NCBI GenBank assembly: GCA_026122225.1
Contig: JANEZZ010000987.1
Location: 248,001 to 312,000, forward strand
Origin: Heloderma charlesbogerti
Taxonomy: Eukaryota; Chordata; Lepidosauria; Squamata; Helodermatidae
DNA: 64,000 bases
Reading direction: 5' to 3'
The notes under the pieces are model-generated. The model had not been told where the DNA came from. It did no database searches and saw nothing but the letters and a program-made list of their open reading frames with translations. Position 1 is the stretch's first letter; every line of letters begins with the position of its first letter. Below are positions 45,119-56,779 of this stretch, in pieces. The translations under genes and the position numbers were made by a program.

Positions 45119-46059
45119 AAATCTCTATTTCCTTACTTCAACCAAATGGCTTATACTGTCCATCATCATTTCAATTATTTGTAAGGGGTTTCTTCACATC
45201 ATCTATCACACAAACAAGCAGTTTGCACCGATACGTTTATAAGATGGGAGCAGAGTATGTGGTTCTACAAAAAGAAAAGGTTGTGGCATGATCCCTATGA
45301 GCCACAGTCCAAAGAACCAACTAGCTCCATATACCTGACAACTTTGAACTGCATTTCTCAAACTCCACACCTACTCTGCAATCAAACCACTTTTGAAACT
45401 GAAAGGAATTTCAAAAGTAATGTAGCACTGGAGAAGTGGGTGGGAGATAAAAATCCAACTAGATGCAGTATTTATTTATTTATTTATTTATTTATATTAC
45501 ATTTCTAGACTGGCCAATAGAGGAACTCACAGTATTCTGACTGTGGTATACTACATTTGTTAATACTCTGCTTTTCTCCTATTTGTTCCACAACTCCAAG
45601 AAGACCAAAGAGATAAAGGAGACCCTGGTCACAGACCTTTCCTATCATCCAAGGAGGGGGAAAAAAAGGTACTTTGAACTAGGCCAAGAAAAAAATAAAC
45701 CCTAGAAACCCACACAGATCTTTCTCAAGAGGAGTGATGGAAGCTCTATGTTCACTGTGCATTAATGCCCTATCTCTTTTTAAAGATAATTACCACAGGG
45801 CACAACAAAATGTTAGTTTATATCTGTCTTCCACCATGTCTGCATGTGCTATGACTCCAAGCTGCACTTGCCCCTGAAATCAGTACCAGTCAATAAATTC
45901 ACACAGAAGCATTATAGTTCTGGTTGGTTGGTTGGTTGGTTGGTCTAAATGTGCATCTTTAGTTTGCACTAATGTTTGAATATATCAGATCTGTCCATAG
46001 GATTTTTCCTCCCAAAGGAGGTTCATAATTCATGCCTCCTTTTAACCAAACTAGTCTTG
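45119..46059. other. No gene seen; simple repeats and a LINE-tail remnant
   Basis: A (TTTA)n run at 45468-45494 followed by TATTACATTTCTAGACTGGCC is probably an antisense LINE tail. A (TTGG)n tract lies at 45923-45944. Confidence 0.55.
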
Positions 46060-46235
46060 CTACATTAATTTCTTTAGTATATTTATATACCACCTTTTTC
46101 CATCATGAAACTCAAGGCAGTGTATATAGGTTTCCCAGACAGTATCCCATCCAGGCTCTGATCAGCCCCAGATCTGCTTAGCTTCAGCAAGTTGTTTGTA
46201 TCAGACCAAGCCCAGGGAGTGGTAACACTAAAAAC
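46060..46235 (-). mobile_element. 5S-rRNA-like SINE with LINE-type tail, degenerate
   Basis: The block TCCCATCCAGG followed by CTGCTTAGCTTC matches the reverse complement of the internal promoter region of vertebrate 5S rRNA. On its 3' side (lower coordinates) TATATACCACCTTTTTCC and AACTCAAGGCAGTG resemble an L2-type tail. The arrangement fits a 5S-derived SINE. It is too diverged to be a 5S gene. Confidence 0.65.
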
Positions 46236-46639
46236 AAAGCACATATCCTAGCTGGGACTAGATATATACAAAATAAAAAGTTACGGAACTCAACTGCCTC
46301 TTCGGTAGGAGCTGTAATGAGCCTGAATCAGTCATTCATCCCTATAGCTTAAGGGTGTACCACATTAGTGGGTACAAAGCCAACTTTGCTACTAAGTGTA
46401 CATTTAAAAGCCACACCCAATCCCAGTTTTCATCAGAGTGCACATATATGTCTGCAAGCACATCATTGTGGCACTCACATTTTTAGGTGTATCCTTAAAA
46501 CTTCTTATGTATAGACTTAAAACCATAAAGTGAACCTCAGACACAACTGAAAAAGATGTTTGAGAAACAGCCATTATCAATTATGACTGGGAATGCCAAA
46601 TAGCACCACACTTCTGCTTTCAAGTTATCTATTATTAAC

Positions 46640-46787
46640 AACAAAGACTCTTGTGGAGCCTTACAGACTAACACATTTATTAAGGCATAAGCTTTCATGG
46701 ACACGTCATCAGATGGAGTGGGCAGTGTCCATGAAAGCTTATAGCATAATAAATGTTAGCTTTAAGGTGCCACAAGACTCTTTGCTG
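46640..46787. repeat. Inverted-repeat element (148 bp)
   Basis: Arms 46640-46702 and 46724-46787 pair as AACAAAGACTCTTGTGG with CCACAAGACTCTTTGCTG, then AAGCTTTCATGGACA with TGTCCATGAAAGCTT. The spacer is about 21 bp. It is probably a fragment of a dispersed amniote repeat, but I cannot name the family. Confidence 0.75.
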
Positions 46788-46799
46788 TTTTTGACCAAC

Positions 46800-49700
46800 A
46801 TGACTACCTTTCTGGATATTAACACAGTAGACTACTAATATTCACAACAGAATTACATTTTCCTAATATTAATTTTAAAAAATCTTACTATTTTCAACTG
46901 ACCTTCTGGCTATCAGATAGATGTTAAATCATTACATAATCTACACCCCCTCCAAGATATAAAACTAACCATCTAATCTGTCTCATGAATTCACTCTTGG
47001 GAAAGAGTTTCCCTCATTGGTGAACATTCTGGGGTCACTGGCCATCTTTTCAGAGTCCAGTGTTGAGAAGTGTGATGCCAGTAAAAACATTCTGTTTATT
47101 TTTGGGTTGACTTAGGTTTCTAAATTTAGCTACCCATATAGAGGAATCTTAAATATTATATAACAACAGAAATATTAATTCATTTAGATGCTGAATTACT
47201 TCCAGAAATATTATACAGATGGTGTTTTTAAGAATCTTTTGCATTTAAAAAAAATGTAAATCACAATTGCTATGTTATGTGGCTTTGGATAATAAACTTC
47301 CCTTCTAGGGTGCCAGTGAAAACAGATTCCCATTTGAAAAATAAACATCCTATGTCCCTTAAACGTAGCACCTCAAAACACACTCACTTCATCAATAAAA
47401 CTGAAGTTGTTTAGTTCCTGTTGAATCAGCACAATTAAAATATACCGACTCTGCTATTACTGCCTCAAGCTAGAGCCTGCGGGCACAGCATTTTTGCCTT
47501 TTTAAATGTTTACAGGAGGACCTGCAGCTGCTGATGTGGGTTTTTTCACACAACATCTACAGGGATTCACTCATAAGAAAGTAGAGAAACACATTTATTG
47601 GGTGCAATATTGCTCAAAGACCATCGGGGGCATCAAGATTGGAAAAAATGCCTGTGATGTTTTACCTTTCAGGAATGACCTGTATAAAGAGGAAACAACT
47701 GTTGACCCATTAGTCTCCAATTTGTCCTACAAGAGTGTAATGCTAGGATTTAAATGTAATGGCAGGGAGTAATGTCAGGATCATTATTTAATCTTAGGAA
47801 ATAAATACATCCCTACTGTCCAAACACCATTACTCTCATAGGCCACAATCCAGAGATTTGTGCAACAAATTCCATGCAACCAGGCAAAGCTTTTGATTCT
47901 CTCTTTATCCATCAAACAGTATTCTCATACACTATGTATCAAGTCACTTTCGAAACTCAAAGGAGTTCATAAGGAATTCAAAGGAGGTGGAGTCAAAAGT
48001 ATGCTGTACTTGACAAGACATGATTTTTCACTGTCTTTAGAACTAAAAAAGAATGTACTGTTTTTTAATTGGCTGTTTTAATGTATTTATCACTTTTGAG
48101 TAACACCCAGATCACTGAGAACATAATTATTCCCAAAGTTAGAAGAGTAGGGTTGTTGCAGCAGGTGATGCAGGAGAATTACAATAAGAATGAAGTTTTT
48201 ATATTACTCTTGCAACTTAGTTTCGTAGATCAGCACTTTATCAAGATGACTTGTCTTCTAGTCTTTACTCCCAGTGTGTGAGCCCAGTCCAGAGATTTTG
48301 CTAGCAATTATCAGCAACGAGAAGAGAGCTGTTGCAATTCAAAGTATATGTTTTGACAACAATGGTATGGAAAGGGAGCATAGCCACTGCAACCCTCAGT
48401 TCTTCCAACTCAATATATCTAGGGCTGATTCAGAGCTGGGTTGTCAAAGTCATGATGGCGCCTCTTTTCAAAGGACAAGCCAGTCTTTCTCTCATTCTCC
48501 AACTGATGAGGTTTGTTTGTTTATATAAATGTATTTATTACATATTTATATTCACAATAGCTGAGGTAACTAGAAAGAAGCAAGTTGATTAGGCAAGAAA
48601 AAGAACTCCACTAGAGCCACAGTCCTTGATAGCTTGTACGTTAAGCGTAGCAACAAACACTTGGAGCTGAGCATGTGCCAAATCTTCTCCTTCACCCAGA
48701 CTTTTGTATGTTGCATTGAATGGATGCTGAACAGAATACTGAGTTTAGATTCTGTTCCACTATTCAAATTTGTAGCTGGCTAACACAGATTTTTGCTCAG
48801 AAGATCCCATGTCCTGAAATTCTTGTTACTAGGACATCCTTTTGCATGTCAATTGCTAGGATTTTGCTTATACCATATGCAGTTATAGGAAAGGTTTGAC
48901 AGACTGCAGTGTCTGGAAACCAGGGCCGTATCTATATGGCACTGATTTCATTGTTTGCTCAGTAAGAGCTGTGCAGTATTAGCTCTGCAAATGATGGGAG
49001 TGTTAATGCAGACTTCCCAAGCTGGGAAGAGCAGAGAGCACAGAGCTGGGGAGGAGGGTGCACGACTAGCATGTAGGACTTGCTTGCGACTAGATGTTCA
49101 TAACAAACCCCGCATACACATTTCTGACGTGGGCAGGCAAGCAGGCAGCCACTGCCTCTGGAGATTGAGCCCACACTGAGAGCAGAGAGTGCGGAGCTGG
49201 AGAGGAGGAGAGAGCGAGTAGCACTTAGTCTATTAACTGCCCAATCAACAGTCGTCTCCCCCCCACCCCCGCACAACCACAGGCTCAATGAAGTGCTTCT
49301 GAGTACATGTTTATGGAAATCATCTGCCCTGCCACCCAGCCTTTCTCAACTGCACAGCTTTGAATCCACAGGCATCCAGCGTTGCTCAGCTGTGTTCCTT
49401 TGTAGCTGAATGTCTCCACTCTCAGGCTCGATACTTAAAGTGAGAGAGGCAGTGACATGGAACTGAAGGCAATGAGCTACTTCCCGGTAGACCTGTTTGC
49501 CCCTTTGCTCTCCCCCAGCTTCTGCCCCAGGCTAATTTCCCTTCCACCCATCAGCATGGCTTCCACCAGCCCACTTCTTCATCCCTCTGTAACTGTGGAG
49601 CTGTGAAGGAGGAATGGGAACGGGCATCACTAAGACCCTGCAATTTCAATCCGAGGGAGGGACAGACAGCTCAACCCCCTGCAGTGAACCCGAAGCAAGT

Positions 49701-51705
49701 GAAAACCTCGCAGCAAATGGACTCTGAGAAAACCCAGATTTCTCCGTGAAAACTATGACTGGACTGCGAAGCGACAACTGCGTCAGCTGTTGCAAAGATC
49801 TTCCCTTCAAAGCAGCATGGGGGCAAATGGCTCATGTAAATGGGACCCAAGGAAATGGGCTCTTAGGAGCATTTGGAAACTGGCCTGAAGGGCATCGGTG
49901 CCATCAGAGAATCCCTTCAGATATTGTCGGTGTTTGACAAGAAGGTCAACTGAAAGAAAAGGTGAGGTATCTGAGGCCATGTACAGACAATCTTTCTATT
50001 TTCTAGAAATGTGGGTACTGCTGCAACTCTTTGATTGCAAGGGCTACAGGCAACTGCCCTCCAGGTCATGTTTCCATTAACTTTTTATTAGCATCCAGAG
50101 ACAGACTGGAAGTTGCTGGTTAACTTTAAACTGCCCTACCCCTCCAATTAACACATACAGACAGTGTCCATAACATCAGTGACAGGAAGCCACCACCACC
50201 CTTCTGCCTCAGTCATGATTTTTGGCAAGTGTTGGTTTCTCCAAGGATTTTTTTTTTCCCTAGAGTGAGCCATTTTCACAATGCAGCCAATGCAAGCATG
50301 TCACATTTTAAATGCACTGAACAACATAAGCACACTTTCCATAGCAACATTGTCTCACCAAGAATCAACTTTTAATACTTTTACATCTAGTCAATTTCAC
50401 TCCCCAGAAAAAGATACTTTTCTTCCTTAGGAGTGAAATTGATTGGGCATACATGGGAAGGCTATAAAGAAAAGGAGAGGAGACCTCCCACAATGAGCTT
50501 CTCTCCCATTCATCAAAGTTCTCATCACTTTCTCTTAATGTGTAAAATTGGCATCCAGGAGATGCTGGATCAGTGCCTGAGCAATAGGAGTGCTGGGTTG
50601 GGGTGAGTACTTCCAGTTCTCCTTTAAAGTAGTATCTACAACCACCTGAGTGACTAGCAGCTGTACTGGTCTCAGTGGAGAATCTACCATGATGAAATTC
50701 CACCGTCATAGTGTTGATATTGAAGGATGAGAAGAGGTTAATATTGAAGGATCTGAACTAATAGCCTAAGGGACTGCTTAGAAGAGAATGGGATCACTAC
50801 AGTGGGAGGCACTGATTTAGTGAACCAGCTTAGCTTGATATCTTAAATGCATTTCTGAGCACTCACAGGTTCCAAAGGACCTTTTCCATGGGAATTTATC
50901 TATATTTAACTTCTTGGCCAGAATTAATTTGTCTCTGTGTCAAAAGAAAGAAAAAAAAAAGCAGTATCTTGTTCAACTTGGAACTCAAGAGGTTTAAGGA
51001 GGCTGCACTAAGGTTGCTCTTATTTTTCCTTCATCACATGCCAATTCAAAGGTGCCTAGTCTATGTCAGGGACTTTTTTGCCTGATAGATACAGGAATTG
51101 AACTGGATTCTCTGGTTCCTGTAATCCTACTGCAGAACATTCTGCAAGTGAAAATTGATACTGGGGCAAAGGCAGCACCAAGGAAACCTGTCAGTCATCT
51201 CTGAAGCAAAGTTTGCTCCATGAGGCTTAGCTAAAGCTAGAGGATCTTGTGGTCATATCAGATGAGCTTTAGGAAGCCTGTCCTCATAATGAGTCTGTAA
51301 TATACTTTTGATCTGCTGTGGACACTTTATTAAAAGTTATCTCCGTGCACCAAGTTCCATTTGTTATGGCACATGCTGAAGCACATTCAGTACTAGGCCC
51401 CCTCTTTATGAAGACCTCTACCTAGTGAACTTCACTTTACTACGAATCTGCAAGTTTCTGAAAGAATTTTAAGAATTTGTGAAGAATGTTAAAGCTTAGA
51501 TTTGCTGATTTACACTTTTTTCACCTGTGTACTGACTGTGTGTTATTGTAATGGAGAATTTAGTGTGTGAGATAACTGATTATATGTTATTTCTATTGGT
51601 CTTGCTGTATTTTTATTATTTATTTTACTTCAAGACCCGGAAAAAGTGAGATATGAATGTAAACAATTATATGAGTTTTCAGAAGTTGAGGTTCAGTATT
51701 AAGGT
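46800..51705. other. Long stretch without a supported gene
   Basis: I see no coding gene that I can name. The part at about 48955-49300 and 49440-49990 is richer in G+C than the surroundings and contains sites resembling a splice acceptor (CTCTCCCCCAG ending near 49517) and donor (AAGGTGAGG near 49968). No long frame connects them; a 63-codon frame at 49746-49937 has no recognised domain. It may be a 5'-UTR exon, a regulatory element or neither. Confidence 0.5.
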
Positions 51706-51840
51706 CAGTAGGAAAGGAAAGGTTCCTCTTGTGCAAGTACCAAGTCATTACTGACCCCTAGAGGGGCGCCGTTTTTCTTTGGCGTTTTCCTGGCAGACTG
51801 TATAGTTGGGTGGTTTGCCATAGGGAATGCCAAAAGAATG
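51706..51840 (+). repeat. Degenerate dispersed repeat fragment
   Basis: AGGTTCCTCTTGTGCAAG, CATTACTGACCC, and CTGGCAGACTGTAT..GGTGGTTTGCCAT follow the order of a common reptile SINE-like repeat. The family name is not certain. Confidence 0.5.
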
Positions 51841-52082
51841 CTAAAATCTTATGTTTGTGTTAGCAGGAACTGAGGGCTACCAGGCCCACAAACTTTTTAA
51901 TTAATTAATCATATCCTCTCTGGCACAAGGTATGCAAACATTCTCCACAGAGGCCTCTCCTTCTTGATGACCTTTAGCAAACCTCTAGACATAGTGTAGA
52001 ATCTGCAGATGGTAATAACTTCTACAGTAAGTATCATGAGGAAATGTTCTCAAGAGGAGTAACCTACCTAGTCACAGTTAAT

Positions 52083-52325
52083 AATCCAGCTTGTATAATC
52101 ATGGCAGCCCACCATGGCTTGTTTAGAACAGGCCATGGGTTATGAGAGGATTATTTAATTCTCACACAACCCCTGCCACCTGGGTTCAGAAGGCACGACA
52201 AGCCGTGGCTGCAGCTTGAATATTCCTAATGGCTGCCCGCACGTGCCGGCACATGCTGCAGCCCACTGTGGCTTATTTGATTGTGCGAACTGTGAGCCAT
52301 CTTGTGCATTTTTATGGAACAGCAG
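52083..52325. repeat. Hairpin MITE, possible family 'hp' copy 2
   Basis: A hairpin at 52113-52140 (CCATGGCTTG paired with CAGGCCATGG) resembles the subterminal hairpins at 2711 and 54766. A second GTGGCTTATTTG block lies near 52268. The relationship to the other two copies is weaker than between those two. Confidence 0.45.
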
Positions 52326-52369
52326 GATAGAAATATTTCAGAATAAATACTCATGTCTTAGTCACAGCC

Positions 52370-52985
52370 AGATCTAACTACTACAATACATTTTACCTGA
52401 GGGTCCTTTAAAGAGTTCTCAAAAACTACAGCTGGTACACAATACAACCAGCCTGTTGACTAGAGCAGACACAGAGAGCACTGGACTCCAATTCTGAAAC
52501 AATCACACTTGATCCCACTATATTTCAGGCCCAATTAAAGCACTGGTTATTTTCCATAAAGCTCAAGACAGCCTGGATCGCAGAGTATTTGAAGGAGCTC
52601 CCTTTCCCTATGCATTCATTAAGATCTACTTCACGTTCCATGGTTGTTTGAGGAATGACAGATTAGCCAGTATACCACATTTTCCACAGTAGTGCCAAAG
52701 CTTTGGAATGCCCTTCTGGGAGAAATATAATCTGCTCCCTCACTGCTTGCCTTCCAGCAGCAAGTAAACATTTTTATTTCAGAGGGCATCGGGGGCTGCT
52801 GCTTTAAAGTTTATGTTTTTCCACTACAAGGTTGTATTTGTTATTTTTACTTCTTTTCTGTTTTATTGTTGTTTGATTAATGTATGTTTTTAATATTATT
52901 ATTATTGTTATTTGGCTGTAAGCCATCTTAAGCTCATGGTGTTTGGGCACAAGATGGCAGGGTATAAATGATTTAAATAATACTG
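52370..52985 (+). mobile_element. L2-clade LINE 3' end, old
   Basis: Decayed L2 C-terminal blocks are readable (AGTGCCAAAGCTTTGGAATG, equivalent to the LWNALP block). They are followed by a 3' region with GGCTGTAAGCCATCTTAAG and a GGTATAAATGATTTAAAT tail. Confidence 0.75.
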
Positions 52986-54749
52986 ATGGAAAAAAACAGT
53001 TTCATTCCCAAATAGAACATAGTTCAATATTTGCATTTACTTAATAAATGACATTTACTTAATTAATTAGTACATACTGGCCAATTTCCTGACAGTCATG
53101 CTGCTAAATTTTAGATGAGAATGGCAGTTGTTGAGGAAGAACTACAAAATCCATGCATCACATCACATACACAATATTCAAAGCATTTTGAAGAAAACAC
53201 TTGCCGGGATTAGTTCACTTCCCATCACTTCTGAAATGTCAAGAATGTTATTTATTAACTTTAGGGTATAGTAACAGCAACATTTTTAAAAGAACATTCT
53301 CACTCCCCTTGCAGAAATGTAGATGTGTCTAACTTGGCAGATAATTCAATCTAGTGCTAGAAGGCTTTACCTCTGGAAAAAGCAATCCCAATTACAATGC
53401 AGCTCAAGGAGCTCCAGTCAGTTTGCAGCAAAAGCATTGACAAACTGGTTAAACTCCAGAAACAAGAAGCTAATAACATTCTCCTGAGATAGATTCACCT
53501 CTCTCAACATATATCATATTGCATGAACACCTTCACGGTGAGAACTTGCTCATGCATTTTCTGTATTTTGAGTTTATCAAACTAAGAAGCAAAGGACAGC
53601 TCCTTTTTATACTTAAAGAGAAGTATAAAAGACCAAACTCTCACAAAAGTAGAAGTGAATAAATGAGGGTCACCAAAAAGGGTCTACCCGTTAACAATCT
53701 ATGCAGGGAGAACATTTAGAAGATCCTCACCATGTGCCTGGAGAATGAATGCACACCTAACTTGTATATTTCAACCAGAGACTTGTAAGCACTTTTCATC
53801 GACCTCCACATGAGCAGTAGGGTAGGGGATTCACATTAAATTAACTCTATGTTTCCTCTGCACACTGCTCAGTCTAATACAAGCTGCTCAGCAAGCTGAG
53901 TTTTAAAACTATCACTGAATAATGCCGGAGAGATGGCAAGCTGGCAAGACATCTATTTCTGTAAGTCTGTGTAAAAGTTCCATATGTAAAAGTTCATTAT
54001 GATGCCACTTTGAACACATGCAGCTGTGGTGCCTCTCCTCTCTCCCTGCCCACTCAATTCTTGGTTGTTTTGGTGGCTCTTTCCCCAACCTTTTCAGAGC
54101 TACTATTCCCCTATCTATCGTTTTGTTTACTCTAGGATTACCCTGTTGGTTTATTAAATTCATGTGAGGGGTTGCAACTTCCACCACCTTGTTGGGGACT
54201 TCTAAACTGGATTTTTCATCAGTAAGCTTTCACCCTTCTGTCCAATCACATCTCTTCTGCTTCCATTCTAAGACGTCCTCCTGGATTTCCTAACAATCCT
54301 TCAACTTGCATGTGGAAATGAATGTTCTGATATTTCAAGCACACTTCACAGATTTCTCCTTCTTTGTCCAAGATATTGTCAAAGTGACTCCTTTAAAAGC
54401 TTGCAATTTTGAGTCATCTTCAATTTTGCACTCTCCCCGTCACTCCACAGGGTAGATAACATTGATTTTGGTACACAACAGATATCCCAGCACTTGGTGC
54501 CTCTCCCTCAGCTTATTTGCAGGTGGGCTTTCCACCCATTATAAGGGTCAGAGCTGTAAGTCATGTGCCTGAAGTCACAAGCCCCACCATTTTTTTCTGA
54601 CACATCTGCATATAGCAATGGTCATTGCAGCACTATGGAAAATTCCAAGTGAATTCCAAGCCTTGAGATGAAGGCTGGAGGTGAATTGAGGTCTTTGAAG
54701 TCCCTAAGCGCCACCCTCCTGCCTTAAGAATGTGAATCTTTAAAGGGGC
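52986..54749. other. No gene seen
   Basis: There is no supported gene or named repeat. The frame 53912-54187 on the minus strand has no domain I recognise. Confidence 0.5.
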
Positions 54750-54942
54750 TGTTTGCACATAATGACAACCCATCAGTTTAAAAACTGCTGGGTTGTTGGG
54801 AACAAGTGGGAAAGAGTGCACCCACCTCTTCCACTTTTACTCAGCAACCCACAATCGACTCCAACTAAGTGTGACATCCAAACCCAACAGTTAACCTAAC
54901 AAGAAACCATGAGTTAGTTACTGGGTTAGCTTGTTGTACCAT
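54750..54942. repeat. Hairpin MITE, family 'hp', copy 3
   Basis: It starts GTTTGCACATAATGACAACC and has a hairpin at 54766-54799 (ACAACCCATCAGTTT paired with AAACTGCTGGGTTGT). Internal blocks (CTTCCACTTT, GTGACATCCAAACC) match copy 1 at 2690-2965. It is directly followed by a CR1 LINE. Confidence 0.6.
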
Positions 54943-54977
54943 TGGGCAGGTGTGGTGATGCAGGAAATACTTCACTC

Positions 54978-55868
54978 CTTAGGCTTATTAAATTTGCAGA
55001 TGACACAAAATTGGGCGGGATAGCTAATACCCTGGAAGACAGAAACAAAATTCAAAGTGATCTTGATAGGCTGGAGCACTGGGCAGAAAACAACAGAATG
55101 AAATTGAATAGGGATAAATGCCACGTTCTGCACCTAGGAAAAAGAAACCAAATGCAGTTACAAGATGGGTGATACTTGGCTCAACAATACTACAAGCAAG
55201 AAGGATCTTAGAATTGTTGTCAATCACAAGCTGAATATCACCCAACAATGTGATGTGGCTGCAAAAAAAGGCAAATGCTATTTGGGGCTGCATTAATAGA
55301 AGTATAGCTTCCAAATCCTAGGAAGTACTAGTTCCCCTCTACTCAGCACTGGTTAGGCCTCAATTGGAGTATTGTGTCCTGTTTGGGGCATCACACATTA
55401 AGAAGGATGCAGACAAATTGGAGAGGGTTCAGAGTAGGGCAATAAAGATGATCAGGGGACTGGAAACAAAGCCCTATGAAGAGAGACTGAAAGAACTGGG
55501 CATGTTTAGCCTTGAGAAGAGAAGACTGAGGGGAGATATGAGAGCGCTCTTCAAGTACTCGAAAGGTTGTCACAGACAGGAAGGCCAGGATCTCTTCTCA
55601 ATTATCCCAGAATGCAGGACAGGGAATCATGGGCTCAAGTGACAGGAAGCCAGATTCCGTCTGAACATCAGGAAAAACTTCCCGACTGTTAGAGCAATAC
55701 GACAATGGAACCAATTACCTACGGAAGTAGTGGGCTCTCCCACACTGGAGGCATTCAAGAAGAAGCTGGACAGCCACTTGTCAGGGATGCATTGACTTGG
55801 ATTCCTGCATTAAGCAGGGGGTTGGACTCAATGGTCGTGTAGGCCCCTTCCATGTTTCTATGATTCTA
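54978..55868 (+). mobile_element. CR1 LINE, 3' part with complete tail
   Basis: This 5'-truncated CR1 starts inside the reverse transcriptase (LLRLIKFADDTKLGG, the catalytic FADD box), continues through [35 protein letters not shown] and [14 protein letters not shown], and ends with GGGGGTTGGACTC and TTCTATGATTCTATG at 55853-55868. Frames 54942-55172 and 55364-55642 carry most of it; a frameshift near 55165 and a TGA at about 55640 break the protein. It is better preserved than the CR1 at 10480-12193. Confidence 0.93.
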
Positions 55869-56237
55869 TGCGAATAGGGCTCAGGGAAAAGCAGACATAA
55901 GAGTCTTGGCTTGGGTTCTGCAGGCTCCTGATCACCAGCTCAGGCTCGGCATCAGGAACCCAGTCTAGCCCTTCAGCATGTGGTACAGTAGTGCTGGATG
56001 TGGCCTGTTCATCCTCATCTGACACTTGAGTTCAAAGACATGAGACATGTGGCAATTGTTTGAACTAATTATCAAAAGTATATTTTTAAATATTATGGTT
56101 ATAGAAAAAAATCCTAAACTGTGGTTGAGTCACAAAAGTAGTTAATAATATACACCAACAGTTGTTTTTAATAGGTCTCATTCAAGCCAATCCATTAATA
56201 TCAGCTTCATACCAAAAGACATCATAAGAACATCAAC
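55869..56237. other. No gene seen
   Basis: I see no supported feature. Confidence 0.5.
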
Positions 56238-56240
56238 TTA

Positions 56241-56639
56241 GGGAGCAATCCTATTGGATAGGCAGCCACCTCTGAACTCGGAGGTCACCGCCTATCCAAT
56301 GCATGGCGGGAGGAGCACAGAGGGAATCCTCTCCTCTGTGCTCCAGGCACCCTGCATTCACAGCTAGACATCCAGTTTTGGCTGTCTAGCCACACGACGT
56401 CAGAGCATGAGGTGGGGAGGCCAGACAACACGTAGGAAATGTCATACCGGCATTTCCACACTCCCCATCCCCAGGAACACCCCATTTTGCCCCACCCATG
56501 CTGCTCTTATGAGCATGGAGCTTGGGGATGTTCCATGCTGCCTACAAGGCGGCGGGGGAGGAGGTGGGGAGGTGGTTCTCAGAAACCGACCAATCCTATG
56601 GCCATCTAGCCACTGTCTAGTGGCCATAAGATTGTTCCC
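56241..56639. mobile_element. Harbinger-like MITE, family H, copy 2 (399 bp)
   Basis: The ends are GGGAGCAATCC and AGATTGTTCCC, with TTA before and TAA after; the flanks are not an exact direct repeat here. The subterminal hairpin GATAGGCAGCC..GGTCACCGCCTATC is conserved with the copies at 8902 and 14377, and the right halves of this copy and of the one at 8902 share GTCTAGTGGCCATA-type sequence. Confidence 0.8.
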
Positions 56640-56737
56640 TAATTTTATTTGGGGACCAAAGGAAAAAATGTTAAAGGAAAACAGAAGCAACAACAAATAC
56701 TTAAAACAAGCAGGCCTACTGTTCTGTTAGGTGTATG

Positions 56738-56741
56738 TGCA

Positions 56742-56778
<37 letters not shown>

Positions 56779-56779
56779 C
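56738..56779. repeat. (AC)n microsatellite
   Basis: A GCGC-interrupted start (GCACGCATGCGCGCAC) leads into an uninterrupted AC run. Confidence 0.93.

Noticed and set aside
46110..46235. 5S rRNA gene
   Set aside because: Only the internal promoter region is similar, with many changes, and an L2-like tail is attached; it fits a SINE remnant.
47506..47772. 88-aa open frame, possible small host gene
   Set aside because: No domain is recognised, the neighbours are non-coding, and the length is within chance expectation for this composition.
49746..49937. 63-aa open frame with ATG in the G+C-richer island
   Set aside because: It is too short and has no recognisable domain; kept only as part of the candidate-exon finding.
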